Origin: Pseudomonadota bacterium
GTDB taxonomy: Bacteria > Pseudomonadota > Gammaproteobacteria > Steroidobacterales > Steroidobacteraceae
DNA length: 64,000 nt
Direction: 5' to 3'
Assembly (NCBI GenBank): GCA_018241425.1
Contig: JAFEDU010000003.1
Location: 310,001-374,000, forward strand
In this document: one piece after another, positions 1-8,045 of the stretch
Numbering within the stretch: the first letter of the stretch is position 1
How the letters are laid out: every line of letters starts with the position of its first letter
Notes under the pieces: model-generated
Databases searched by the model: none
Told to the model about the DNA's origin: nothing
The model's input: the letters and a program-made list of their open reading frames with translations, nothing else
Program-made: the position numbers and the translations under genes

Positions 1-23
1 CACATGCAGTTACTATGCGGTGC

Positions 24-191
24 ATGGAAACCAAGACCGCGCGGCTCACCCTGCTGATCGACCCCAACAAGAAGAAGGCGTTCGAGAAGCTGTGCGCGCA
101 GCAGGACCTGACGCCCTCGCAGGTCGTGCGGCAGATGATCCGCGACTACCTGACGCACCACGGCGTCAGCTGGCAGCCGAAGCGGCGCTGA
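24..191 (+). CDS. small ribbon-helix-helix (CopG/Arc-type) DNA-binding protein
   Basis: A 55-residue protein. It opens with a short beta-strand-like segment (TKTARLTLLID), followed by two predicted helices (KKAFEKLCAQQ and TPSQVVRQMIRDYL). This is the layout of ribbon-helix-helix repressors, where the strand enters the DNA major groove and the TPSQ turn caps the second helix. Start ATG at 24; an in-frame ATG at 15 would add three residues, and the frame stays open to the window edge, so the true start could lie further left. No strong Shine-Dalgarno is visible. Its last 26 bases overlap the 3' end of the convergent SulP gene. No toxin partner is visible, so antitoxin versus free-standing regulator cannot be decided. 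Confidence 0.6.
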   Translation: METKTARLTLLIDPNKKKAFEKLCAQQDLTPSQVVRQMIRDYLTHHGVSWQPKRR

Positions 192-1857
192 GGGCCGCGG
201 GCGGCGCGCCCTCCAGCGCCTGCAGTGCGAGCGCCAGGCTCTCGTAGCACCCGCGTCCGGCCACCGCGCTCACGATACCGGCGCGCTCGAGCTTGCGCTG
301 TACGTTGCTGCGCGCCTCGCACAAGAGCACCCGCACCCCGCGGCGCTCGAGGTTGCCCATCGCCTCCTCCAGCGCCTGCAGGCCGGTGAAGTCCATGAAC
401 GGCACCTGTCGCAGTCGGATCACGATGGCACGCGGGTCGCTGTGCGAGTGCGCCAGCGCCCGCTCGAAAGTCTCCACGGCGCCGAAGAAGAACGGCCCCT
501 CGATGTTGTAGACAAGTACGCCGGCGGGCAGTGCGCTGCGGCCGCCCGACTGCAGCTCCTGGCGCAGCGCCGCCTCGTCCACCTTCAGCACCTCGACGGT
601 GGCGGCCATGCGGCGCAGGAACAGCAGCATCGCCAGGATCACCCCGACGTTGACGGCCACCACCAGGTCCACGAACACCGTGAGCCCGAAGGTGATGGCG
701 AGGATCGCGACGTCCCCCCAGGGCGCGGTGCGCAGCATGCGCAGGCAATGCCGCAGCTCGCTCATGTTCCAGGCGACGACGAACAGCACCGCCGCGAGCG
801 CCGCCAGCGGCACCCGGGCAGCGAGCGGGGCGAGCAGCAGCAGCACCAGCACCAGCAGCACCGAGTGCACCACGCCGGCGATCGGCGCGTTGGCGCCGTT
901 CCTGATGCTGGTGGCGGTGCGGGCGATTGCCCCGGTCGCGGCGATGCCGCCGAACAGCGGCGCGAGCACGTTGGCGACGCCCTGCGCGACCAGCTCCTGG
1001 TTGGAGTCGTGCCGCGTACCGCTCATGCCGTCCGCGACCACGGCCGAGAGCAGCGACTCGATGGCAGCCAGCATCGCGATGGTGAAGGCGGGCGGGGCGA
1101 GCTCGATGAGGCGCTCGGCGCTCAACCCGGGCAGGCTCAGGTGCGGCAGTGCGCGCGGGATGCCGCCGAAGGCGCTGCCGATGGTGGCGACGCCCGGGAA
1201 GTCGCCGAGGTACTGGGCGAGGCTCGCCGCAAGCAGGGCGACCAGCGGCCCGGGCACGCGCCGCAGCAGTGGCACGTGCGGGGTGAGGAGCACGGCGGCG
1301 AGGCTCAGGAGCGCGAGCCCGAGGGTGGCCGGGTGCAACTGCGGCAGCGACTGCAGGAGCTCCCACAGTTTCTGGTGGAAGTGCGTGCCGTGAGGGTGCG
1401 GCAGCCCGAAGAAGTCCTGCCACTGGCCGACGAAGATGATGACGCCGATGCCGGCGGTGAAGCCGGCGATCACCGGGTCCGGGATGAAGCGCAGCACCGC
1501 CCCGAAGCGCGCCAGCCCGAACAGCACCAGGATCACGCCCGCCATGCAGGTCGCGATGAGGAGGCCGTCCGCGCCGTGGCGGGCGGCGACGCCGGCGAGG
1601 ATGACGATGAAGGCCCCGGTGGGGCCGGCGATTTGCACGCGGCTCCCGCCGCATAGGGAGACCACGAGGCCCGCGACGATGGAGGTGTAGATGCCCTGCT
1701 CGGGCTTGGCGCCGGAGGCGATGGCAAAGGCCATGGCAAGCGGCAGGGCGACCAGGCCCACCACGATGCCCGCGAGCACGTTGCGCGGCCAGTTGGCGCG
1801 CCTTAAGAGCCCGGCGTGCGCAGCCTCCAGGACGGCGATCACGGCATCCGGACCCAT
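166..1857 (-). CDS. SulP-family inorganic anion transporter with STAS domain
   Basis: A 563-residue inner-membrane protein. Residues ~20-400 hold 10-12 hydrophobic segments with SulP landmarks: the first-helix region (GIVVGLVALPLAMAFAIASG), the AGPTGA motif near residue 98 and the FIPDPVIAGFTAGIG segment. A cytoplasmic STAS domain (residues ~440-545, containing MDFTGLQALEEAM) follows. The family imports sulfate, bicarbonate or other anions by proton or sodium symport or exchange; the substrate cannot be read from sequence, and no carbonic anhydrase or sulfate-assimilation gene lies nearby. Start ATG at 1857; a TATAGT-like -10 can be seen in the AT-rich stretch just upstream. The gene is separated from the leftward transcript upstream by a strong terminator. 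Confidence 0.9.
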   Translation of the reverse strand: MGPDAVIAVLEAAHAGLLRRANWPRNVLAGIVVGLVALPLAMAFAIASGAKPEQGIYTSIVAGLVVSLCGGSRVQIAGPTGAFIVILAGVAARHGADGLLIATCMAGVILVLFGLARFGAVLRFIPDPVIAGFTAGIGVIIFVGQWQDFFGLPHPHGTHFHQKLWELLQSLPQLHPATLGLALLSLAAVLLTPHVPLLRRVPGPLVALLAASLAQYLGDFPGVATIGSAFGGIPRALPHLSLPGLSAERLIELAPPAFTIAMLAAIESLLSAVVADGMSGTRHDSNQELVAQGVANVLAPLFGGIAATGAIARTATSIRNGANAPIAGVVHSVLLVLVLLLLAPLAARVPLAALAAVLFVVAWNMSELRHCLRMLRTAPWGDVAILAITFGLTVFVDLVVAVNVGVILAMLLFLRRMAATVEVLKVDEAALRQELQSGGRSALPAGVLVYNIEGPFFFGAVETFERALAHSHSDPRAIVIRLRQVPFMDFTGLQALEEAMGNLERRGVRVLLCEARSNVQRKLERAGIVSAVAGRGCYESLALALQALEGAPPAALSAASAAS

Positions 1858-1922
1858 GTGCGTGGCATTACCATACTATACACATATAGCGCTGCCGCGG
1901 CCGGGGCGCCCATCACGCGCCC

Positions 1923-1950
1923 AAAAAAAAGCCCCGCACTATGGCGGGGC
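1923..1950 (-). terminator. Rho-independent terminator reading leftward
   Basis: A perfect 7-bp stem (GCCCCGC at 1931-1937 with GCGGGGC at 1944-1950, loop ACTATG on the plus strand) is followed, on the minus strand, by eight consecutive T residues (1930-1923). The orientation stops transcripts arriving from the right, i.e. from the structured region at 1.96-2.3 kb or from read-through of the histidine kinase gene, before the SulP promoter. Confidence 0.85.
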
Positions 1951-2290
1951 TTGTATCGTCGTCGCCCGATGACCCGGTGGTTCGCTGTCAGCTCCTTCCG
2001 AGCAGCGCCGCGGACTTTCAGATCCACTTAGCTTTCGGCACGTCGCGTCATCACGAGCATCTAAACTTTCCGGCTGAAACGCTTGGAGCTTACGCTCCGG
2101 CTTCTATTGCGAGGCCCGCATGGTTCTCCATGCGTCTTATCGTTCCTGACAATCACAACAAGTTTGTGTTGTCGTTACCCGTGCCCGCGTCGATCCCCGA
2201 GGTTTCTTTGTTGTAAATCCTTCCTACGTTCATGGCGTCGGCGCATCACCGTCGAAACTGCGCTTACGCCCCGCAGAAAAAACTCGTTTA
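1923..2290 (-). ncRNA. candidate structured non-coding RNA or long 3' UTR
   Basis: The ~500 bases between SulP and the histidine kinase hold no convincing gene and are clearly lower in GC than the flanks. Read leftward, they contain several hairpins. One is at 2258-2276 and is capped by GTAA. One at 2148-2173 has a 10-bp stem with a single bulge. One at 2117-2134 has a 7-bp stem with loop AGAA. One at 2085-2098 has stem GGAGC/GCTCC and a GTAA loop. A further hairpin around 1990-2015 leads into the terminator. GTAA is a GNRA tetraloop only on this strand, which favours a leftward RNA. I do not recognise it as tmRNA, RNase P, 6S or SRP RNA. It could equally be the 3' UTR of the two-component operon. 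A 26-codon frame (2153-2233) lies inside but lacks a Shine-Dalgarno. Confidence 0.35.
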
Positions 2291-2461
2291 CTGACGGTGC
2301 CTTGGATGAAGAGTGTACTCGCTCTAACGGCGCCGTGGCATGTCGTGACGAGGCGACAAGTGCACGTGCGCGAAAGCCACACGGTCTTTTACGCTCCCCA
2401 TGTGACATAAGTTCGGGATCCACCGCCGGCGCGGCGCGTGCGAGGCTCGATGCGGGGGTTT

Positions 2462-4477
2462 TCAGCGCGGCAGACGGACGGTAAAGCGCACGCCCGTATC
2501 CCCGGGCAGGTTCTGCGCCGCGACCGTGCCGTCGTGGAATTCGGCGATGAGCCGCACGATGTAGAGCCCCAGGCCGAAGTGCGGCCGGCTGTCGGCCCCG
2601 GTGCGCGACTGCCACAGCGACTCGAACAGGCGGCTGCTGTCGGCCGGGAGCGGGGGGCCCGAGTTCTCGACCTCGAGCCGCGCGGCGTGCGCGTCGAGCG
2701 CTAGGCGCACCGCGATGGTCGAGGCCGGGGCGCTGAAGTCCACGGCGTTGTCGATGAGCTTGTCGAGCAGCTGCACGATGAGGTCGGGGGCGCCGTTCAG
2801 CGTCACGGACGGGGCGGCACTGTCGAAGGTGAAGTGGCGCTGCGGGAACGCGCCCCGGTAGGCGGCCACCGCCGAGCTGAGCACCGGCACCAGGTCGAAC
2901 TGGATGCGCTCGGCGCCGCCAATGGCCTCTTCCACGCGACCGGCCGCGCCCATCGCCTGCAGTATCGAGCTCAGGCGCTCGCTCCCCTGGCGCGCGCGCT
3001 CGAGGTAGGCGCGCGCGCTCTCGGGCACGGACTCGGACTCCAGGTTGTCGAGCGAGGAGCGCACGATGGTGAGCGGCGTGCGGATCTCGTGGGCGAGCTT
3101 GCCGGCCAGCGTGCGCAGGTAGCTCGTGTATTCGTGCAGGCGCCCGAGCAGGGTGGCGAAGCTGCGGGCCACGTCGCCGAGCTCATCGCGCGCCCGCACC
3201 TCCGGGAAGGGGGACACGAGGCCGCGGTTGACCAGGGCGGACTCGCTCGCGCGGCGCAGCCGCGACAGCCGTACCGCGAGCGATGCAGCGAAGATCAGGA
3301 TCGCGCTCACGACCACGAGGCTGGTCAGCAGCGAGAAGTTCAGCATGTGGGTCAGGGCCCGGTCACGCAGCCGGATCCAGCGGTCGGGGGTGTGGACCAC
3401 CTCCAGGCGCCCGATCTCGAAGCCGTGGTCACGGTCGAGGATGGGGCTCGAGGACACGAGCGGCGCCTGGCCCTCCGGGCGGTCGATGATGCGGCGGTAG
3501 AGGCGCGAGATGACCGGCAGCTGGCGCTGCAGTTCCACGGGCTGGGCGAGGGCATCGGCCCGCGCCAGCACCCGGCCGGCCGGCGTGGTCACCGACAGCC
3601 GCAGGCCCGGCTGCAGGAACTGGCCGAGGTAGGCGGTGAGTCCGGGGGCGGCGAGGATCAGGTGCCCCATGGTGTGCAGGTCGTCACCCCGCAGCGTGCC
3701 GTAGCTGACCGGCAGCGCGCCGCGGGCGTCGCGGTCGTCGACGAGCACGCCGAACGCCGTGCCGATCATCGACAGCGGCACCCGCAGCTCGAGCCGGTAC
3801 CCATCCGGGGTGCCCTGCCAGGCGCCCCGGATACGCGGCTCGAGGCGCGTGCTCTGGCGCCCGTAATCGCCGGTCACGATGCGCCGGGCGGTGACCGCCC
3901 CGGGCGCGGCGGCCGCCAGGAACACCTGGCTCTGCTGGCCGGCCGGGTCCTCGAACCCGAGCCAGACGCGGTCCCCGAAGGTATTGGGATCGAGCAGGTT
4001 GGCCCCGGGGGCGTCGAACACGGGGTGCTCGTCGTGTACCGCGAGCGCAACGTACAGCATGCGATCGTGCACGCCGGTCAGGATCGAGAAGCGGTGGTGT
4101 TCGTCCTTCTCGAAGGTGCTCCAGTGGGCGTCCTTCGGCCAGTCATCGGCGTAGCCGTCCACGACCGGGGCGGCCTTGAGCGTCAGCGGCTCGAGATCGT
4201 AGGGGGTGGCGCGGTAGAAGTTCGGGTCCGGCTCCGGCGGCGGGGCGGCCGCGGTGCCCTCGGCGCCGGGTGCGGCCGCCGTGCCCGGCGCCGCCTCACG
4301 ATAGAGCAGGTCGGTGCGCCCCTGGAGCGAGGTGGCGATGGTCTGCGAGAGCGCCTGCAGCGAGTCGGACTCCCCCTGGCGCAGCGCCGACTCCATCTCG
4401 CGTGCGTAGCGGCAGCCCGCCCACGGCAGCACCAGGGTCGCAAGTCCAAGGAGCAGCAGCTTCAGGCGCAGCGACAT
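2462..4477 (-). CDS. pdsS: sensor histidine kinase, dedicated-sortase-system (PdsS) type
   Basis: A 671-residue membrane kinase. TM1 (residues ~4-24) is followed by a periplasmic region of ~350 residues. That region begins with a proline/alanine linker and then a carbohydrate-module-like segment (VVDGYADDWPKD near 106, resembling CBM9 openings). TM2 lies at ~375-400, then HAMP. The dimerisation/phosphoacceptor helix carries His463 (AHEIRTPL). The ATPase domain has the N box LIDNAVDF (~574), VENSGPP and FGLGLYIV (~634). The large sugar-module-like sensor and the partner regulator match what I know as the proteobacterial dedicated sortase system kinase, which normally sits near a sortase. The upstream regulator is 12 bases away in the same operon. 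No sortase or sortase substrate operon is present here. The kinase assignment is certain; the Pds subtype is from family recall. Confidence 0.8.
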   Translation of the reverse strand: MSLRLKLLLLGLATLVLPWAGCRYAREMESALRQGESDSLQALSQTIATSLQGRTDLLYREAAPGTAAAPGAEGTAAAPPPEPDPNFYRATPYDLEPLTLKAAPVVDGYADDWPKDAHWSTFEKDEHHRFSILTGVHDRMLYVALAVHDEHPVFDAPGANLLDPNTFGDRVWLGFEDPAGQQSQVFLAAAAPGAVTARRIVTGDYGRQSTRLEPRIRGAWQGTPDGYRLELRVPLSMIGTAFGVLVDDRDARGALPVSYGTLRGDDLHTMGHLILAAPGLTAYLGQFLQPGLRLSVTTPAGRVLARADALAQPVELQRQLPVISRLYRRIIDRPEGQAPLVSSSPILDRDHGFEIGRLEVVHTPDRWIRLRDRALTHMLNFSLLTSLVVVSAILIFAASLAVRLSRLRRASESALVNRGLVSPFPEVRARDELGDVARSFATLLGRLHEYTSYLRTLAGKLAHEIRTPLTIVRSSLDNLESESVPESARAYLERARQGSERLSSILQAMGAAGRVEEAIGGAERIQFDLVPVLSSAVAAYRGAFPQRHFTFDSAAPSVTLNGAPDLIVQLLDKLIDNAVDFSAPASTIAVRLALDAHAARLEVENSGPPLPADSSRLFESLWQSRTGADSRPHFGLGLYIVRLIAEFHDGTVAAQNLPGDTGVRFTVRLPR

Positions 4478-4489
4478 CGGCGCGTTCGT

Positions 4490-5179
4490 CTACTCGACCC
4501 AGCGGTAGCCCATGCCGTAGACGGTCTGCAGGGCGTCGAACTTCGCCTCGATCGTCTGGAACTTGCGGCGGATGCGCTTGATGTGCGAGGTGATGGTGTT
4601 GTCATCGAGCACTACGTTCGCGGCATCCATCAGTTGCTGCCGGTTGCGCACGTGGCCCGGGTGGCGCGCGAGCGCGTGCACGATCCAGAACTCGGTGAGC
4701 GACAGCAGCACCACCTTGCCGTCCCACTGTGCGCTCATGCGCTCGGTGTCGAGCGTGAGCGCGCCGCGGCGGATCACGGCGGCGTCGTCGGCCGGCTGGC
4801 GCAGCGCATCCACGCGCCGGAACAGGGCGTTCACGCGCGCGATCAGGTGCGGCAGGCTCAGGTCCTTGGTGAGGAAGTCATCTGCCCCGAGCCGCAAGCC
4901 CGACACCGCATCGATCTCGCTGTCGCGTGCGGTGAGGAAGATGATGGGCAGCTCCGCCGACTGGGCCCGCAGCTGGCGGCACAGCTCGAAGCCGCCCTCG
5001 GGTTCATCGCCGAGCGAAATGTCGATCACCGCGAGGTCCGGCAGCCGCGCGGCGAAGGCCTTCAGCGCCTCGGCGCGGCTCGCATAGGCGCGTACGCCAT
5101 AACCCTCGCGCGTGAAGGCCGCCGCGTAGTTGTCGCGGATCGCGGGTTCGTCCTCGACGATGGCGATCAGTCGCTTCAT
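4490..5179 (-). CDS. pdsR: OmpR-type response regulator, PdsR type
   Basis: A 229-residue regulator. The receiver domain has acidic residues Glu9/Asp10, phosphoacceptor Asp53 (VIDISLGDE), a conserved Thr in IIFLTARDS and a TKD lysine. The C-terminal winged helix (residues ~135-229) has the recognition segment DDNTITSHIKRIRRKF and ends MGYRWVE. Start ATG at 5179 is preceded by TTGGAGCC; an upstream in-frame start would lack this. A plausible promoter TTGACG-16-TAGCCT lies just upstream on the minus strand. The wording of the receiver (GGFELCRQLR...LPIIFLTARDSEIDAVSGLRLGADDFLTKD) matches my recollection of dedicated-sortase-system regulators. It forms one operon with the kinase that follows. 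Confidence 0.85.
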   Translation of the reverse strand: MKRLIAIVEDEPAIRDNYAAAFTREGYGVRAYASRAEALKAFAARLPDLAVIDISLGDEPEGGFELCRQLRAQSAELPIIFLTARDSEIDAVSGLRLGADDFLTKDLSLPHLIARVNALFRRVDALRQPADDAAVIRRGALTLDTERMSAQWDGKVVLLSLTEFWIVHALARHPGHVRNRQQLMDAANVVLDDNTITSHIKRIRRKFQTIEAKFDALQTVYGMGYRWVE

Positions 5180-5338
5180 GGCTCCAAGGCTACAGGCTGG
5201 TGCGGGGGCGTCAACGCATGCGGACTGACCGGCTGCCACACCGCGCCACAATTGATCGGTGCGGCGCCACGATTGCTGCCGTGACGGGCCGCGCGCAGGC
5301 CCCGAAATGTTCCCATGTCCGATGCACGGGAGACGGCG

Positions 5339-5443
5339 ATGACTTCACATTCTCAGGCTGCGGTAACGCGGGTGCGCTGGGAAAATGTGTTCAACTGGCT
5401 GGCGCTGCTTGCGCTCGTGGCGCTGGGAATCGTGGCAGCCTGA
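5339..5443 (+). CDS. 34-residue single-pass membrane miniprotein
   Basis: ATG at 5339 follows GGGAG with good spacing and opens 34 codons ending TGA. The product has a polar N-terminus of ~14 residues (MTSHSQAAVTRVRW) and then one hydrophobic helix (VFNWLALLALVALGIVAA) running to the C-terminus. This looks like a small tail-anchored or regulatory membrane peptide. It lies alone on the plus strand between the divergent response regulator and the convergent gene at 5457. I do not recognise a family. Support rests on the ribosome site and the clean hydrophobic segment, so conservation in relatives is needed to confirm it. Confidence 0.5.
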   Translation: MTSHSQAAVTRVRWENVFNWLALLALVALGIVAA

Positions 5444-5456
5444 CTCTGTCGCGCTT

Positions 5457-6659
5457 CTAGTCGCACCCTAGCGTGCGCACGAGGCTGGGCAGGTTGGCCG
5501 TCAAGTCCTCCACCTTCTGCGCTGCAAGCACGGCATCGGCGGGTGACAGCGTGGTGCTGTCCGGTGCCGGATATCGTCCCCATGCGTAGCGCGCGTATTC
5601 CGCCGGTCCGTAGCATCCACGCGCCACCAGCGTCGTAAGCAGCTGGCTCCATGCAAAGCGATCGGCCGGCCCGAGCTGGGCGTCCGGCAGTTGGCCTTGT
5701 GTCGCTGGATTTGCCGGCGGCGGGGATGCCAGTTGCTCGAGCGCCGTGTAATTGCCGGCAAGCGCCGCACTTCCTAGCAGCCGCTGGGCCTCGGCAGGAT
5801 CGGGGTCCGGCGTCGGGCAGCCCGACAGCATGCAGTCCGCAAGCTGGCGGGCCGCGTCTGGAGATCGTTCGCTTGCCTTGCGCAGCAGGGCGACGGCCTG
5901 CGCCCGATCCTGCGCCGTGCCGCGCCTCAGCAGGGCATCGGCAAGATCGGTCGCCCACTCGTCATCGCCGGGAGCGAGCGTCTTGCGCAGGTACTCGATT
6001 TCGAGGTCGGAGCTTTCCTCCGGCGACGCTTGTCCCGGAACTGTGCCCAACACCTTCTCGACATCCTGACGCCATAACTCCATGGCCGCCTGCGTCATCT
6101 CCTGCGCTTCCGCACACTGTTCCTTGCGTTCGGCGCTTGGCCCGCGCTCCTCTTCTGCGAGCACCGCGTCCAGGCGCGCGATGGTCTGATCGCTGGCGCC
6201 GTAGCGCCGTGCGAGCTCCACACCCCGCTCGCGACGGCCGACGGGCCGCGGGGCGTCGCCCCTGTCGCACTGCGCCAGCATCCCTAGAGATGCCACCGCC
6301 GTGCGGTCACCGCTGCGTGCAAGCGACAAAAGCCGCTGCCCGGCCTTCGCCAGTTGCCCGGCGCATAAGAGCGCGAACACATCTGCAGAGACCCGGTTCC
6401 CGAGCAGAAAATGATATTGCGAACAGTGCAGGCGCTTGACGAACTGTTCGGGTGTTACGTCAGCCAGGTTCGTGGCAGCCGGCGTTACCGCTGCGGATGG
6501 CGTGGCAGGGCGTACGCGTGCCCGCGAGGCGGCTGTGGTCGGAGGAATCAGCTTGGCATCGGAACGGAGCTGTGGCTCTTGATGCCAGTGCGACCACGCC
6601 AGGAAGCCGAGTCCGGCGAGCACCAGTAGAAGTGTCAGCGCGCGCAACGTCCGCACCAC
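5457..6659 (-). CDS. hypothetical membrane-anchored protein with Sel1/TPR-like helical repeats
   Basis: About 400 residues if translation starts at the GTG at 6659; no ATG fits. The N-terminus (TLRALTLLLVLAGLGFLAWSHW) is a signal anchor, followed by a low-complexity Ala/Thr/Pro linker. The rest is mostly helical, with short units resembling Sel1/TPR repeats (AQAVALLRKASERSPDAARQLA; PAEAQRLLGSAALAGNY). Several cysteines (for example in LHCSQYHF, MLSGCPTP and RTLGCD) suggest disulfides in a periplasmic domain. It stands 38 bases downstream of the glutaryl-CoA dehydrogenase gene on the same strand but has no obvious functional link. Function unknown; the start codon is uncertain. Confidence 0.6.
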   Translation of the reverse strand: MVRTLRALTLLLVLAGLGFLAWSHWHQEPQLRSDAKLIPPTTAASRARVRPATPSAAVTPAATNLADVTPEQFVKRLHCSQYHFLLGNRVSADVFALLCAGQLAKAGQRLLSLARSGDRTAVASLGMLAQCDRGDAPRPVGRRERGVELARRYGASDQTIARLDAVLAEEERGPSAERKEQCAEAQEMTQAAMELWRQDVEKVLGTVPGQASPEESSDLEIEYLRKTLAPGDDEWATDLADALLRRGTAQDRAQAVALLRKASERSPDAARQLADCMLSGCPTPDPDPAEAQRLLGSAALAGNYTALEQLASPPPANPATQGQLPDAQLGPADRFAWSQLLTTLVARGCYGPAEYARYAWGRYPAPDSTTLSPADAVLAAQKVEDLTANLPSLVRTLGCD

Positions 6660-6697
6660 CGCAGTATGGTGGCCGCGCGCTGCTCCCGGCAAATTCC

Positions 6698-7900
6698 CTA
6701 GAAGGCGTTGAGCCCCGTCAGCTGCCGCCCGATCGTCAGCTGGTGGATGGTCTCGGTGCCCTCGTAAGTAATCACGCTCTCGAGGTTGAGCATGTGGCGA
6801 ATCGGCGGGAACTCCGCGGAGATGCCGGCGCCGCCGAGCATGTCGCGGCAGTCGCGCGCGATGTCGAGCGCCATGCGCACGTTGTTCCACTTGGCGAGCG
6901 AGACGTGCGCCGGCTGCATGGTGCCGGCGTCCTTCATGCGCCCGAGCTGCAGGGCGAGGAGCTGCGCGGTCGTGATGCGGCGCGCCATGTCCGCGAGCCG
7001 CACCTGGATCATCTGGTTCTGGGCGAGCGGGCGCCCGAACAGGGTGCGGGACTGGGTGTAGTCCAGCATGGTCTTGAGACACGCCTGGGCTGCGCCGATG
7101 ACGCCCCAGGCGATGCCGTAGCGCGCCTGCGTCAGGCACGACAGCGGTCCCTTGAGACCCACGATGCCCGGCAGCACCCGGTCGCCCGGCACCACTACGT
7201 TGTCGAAGAAGAGCGCGGAGGTGACCGAGGCACGCAGCGAGAACTTGTGCTGGATCTCCGGCGCCGAGAATCCGGGCGTGCCCTTCTCGACGATGAAGCC
7301 GCGGATGCCCTCGGGGGTCATGGCCCACACCACGGCGAGGTCGGCGATCGCACCGTTGGTGATCCACATCTTCGCGCCGTTGAGCACCCAGTCCGGGCCG
7401 CGCGGCTTGGCGTGCGTCTTCATGTTGGCGGGATCCGAACCGCCGTGGGGTTCGGTGAGCCCGAAGCAGCCGATCAGCTCGCCGCGCGCCATGCGGGGCA
7501 GGTACTTCTGCTTCTGCTCCTCGGAGCCGAAGGCATAGATCGGGTACATGCACAGCGAGGACTGCACCGAGACGAAGCTGCGGATGCCGGAGTCGCCGCG
7601 CTCGAGCTCCTGGCAGATCAGTCCGTAGCACACCGCGTTCAGTCCCGCGCAGTCGTAGCCGTGGATCGAGGAGCCGAGCAGCCCCAGCTCGGCGAGCTTC
7701 GGCACCAGGTCGCGCGGGAACTTATGTTCCTCGAAGGCCTTCTGGATCACCGGCAGCACTTCGGCGTCCACCAGGCGCGCCACCGAGTCCTGCACCAGGC
7801 GTTCCTCCTCCGTGAGCGAGCCGCGCACGTCGAACAGGTCGAGCGGGTCGATCGCCGCAGCGCTCTTCTTGGGGGTCGCAGGATGGGGGTTGGCAGCCAC
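6698..7900 (-). CDS. gcdH: glutaryl-CoA dehydrogenase / acyl-CoA dehydrogenase
   Basis: A 400-residue FAD flavoenzyme of the acyl-CoA dehydrogenase family. It has the substrate/FAD motif CFGLTEPHGGSDP and the acyl-CoA dehydrogenase signature near the C-terminus. Glu380 in VITYEGTETIHQL is the expected catalytic base. The length and sequence match glutaryl-CoA dehydrogenases, which oxidise and decarboxylate glutaryl-CoA to crotonyl-CoA in lysine, tryptophan and aromatic acid breakdown. Start ATG at 7900 follows GGAGATTCCGCC. No CoA-transferase or other glutarate-pathway gene is adjacent, so the specific substrate is inferred from family resemblance. Confidence 0.85.
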   Translation of the reverse strand: MAANPHPATPKKSAAAIDPLDLFDVRGSLTEEERLVQDSVARLVDAEVLPVIQKAFEEHKFPRDLVPKLAELGLLGSSIHGYDCAGLNAVCYGLICQELERGDSGIRSFVSVQSSLCMYPIYAFGSEEQKQKYLPRMARGELIGCFGLTEPHGGSDPANMKTHAKPRGPDWVLNGAKMWITNGAIADLAVVWAMTPEGIRGFIVEKGTPGFSAPEIQHKFSLRASVTSALFFDNVVVPGDRVLPGIVGLKGPLSCLTQARYGIAWGVIGAAQACLKTMLDYTQSRTLFGRPLAQNQMIQVRLADMARRITTAQLLALQLGRMKDAGTMQPAHVSLAKWNNVRMALDIARDCRDMLGGAGISAEFPPIRHMLNLESVITYEGTETIHQLTIGRQLTGLNAF

Positions 7901-8045
7901 GGCGGAATCTCCTTCGGATGGGGCCCGCCCGGCATAGCAAGCGCGGGGCGGGCGCGCATGATACCGGGTCTTACGGGCACCGGCAGCGGCCCCTTAGGCC
8001 GCGCAGTGGTGGCGGCCCGGGGGGCGTTCGTGCACCCTTCGCCCC

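Noticed and set aside
442..1656. Long open frames antisense to SulP, and similar long frames antisense to many genes throughout
   Set aside because: Arg/Ala/Gly/Pro-rich shadow translations expected in very GC-rich DNA; the opposite strand encodes clear protein families.
1839..2027. 62-codon reading frame on the minus strand across the terminator
   Set aside because: It runs through the T8 terminator and into the SulP leader, has no ribosome site and no recognisable domain.
2153..2233. 26-codon frame inside the structured region
   Set aside because: No Shine-Dalgarno and it overlaps the 2148-2173 hairpin; mentioned only as a possibility within the RNA entry.
1923..2290. tmRNA, RNase P, 6S or SRP RNA identity
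   Set aside because: None of the conserved sequence landmarks of these RNAs (tag frame and tRNA-like end, GAGGAAAGTC-type core, long 6S duplex, SRP domain IV) are present.
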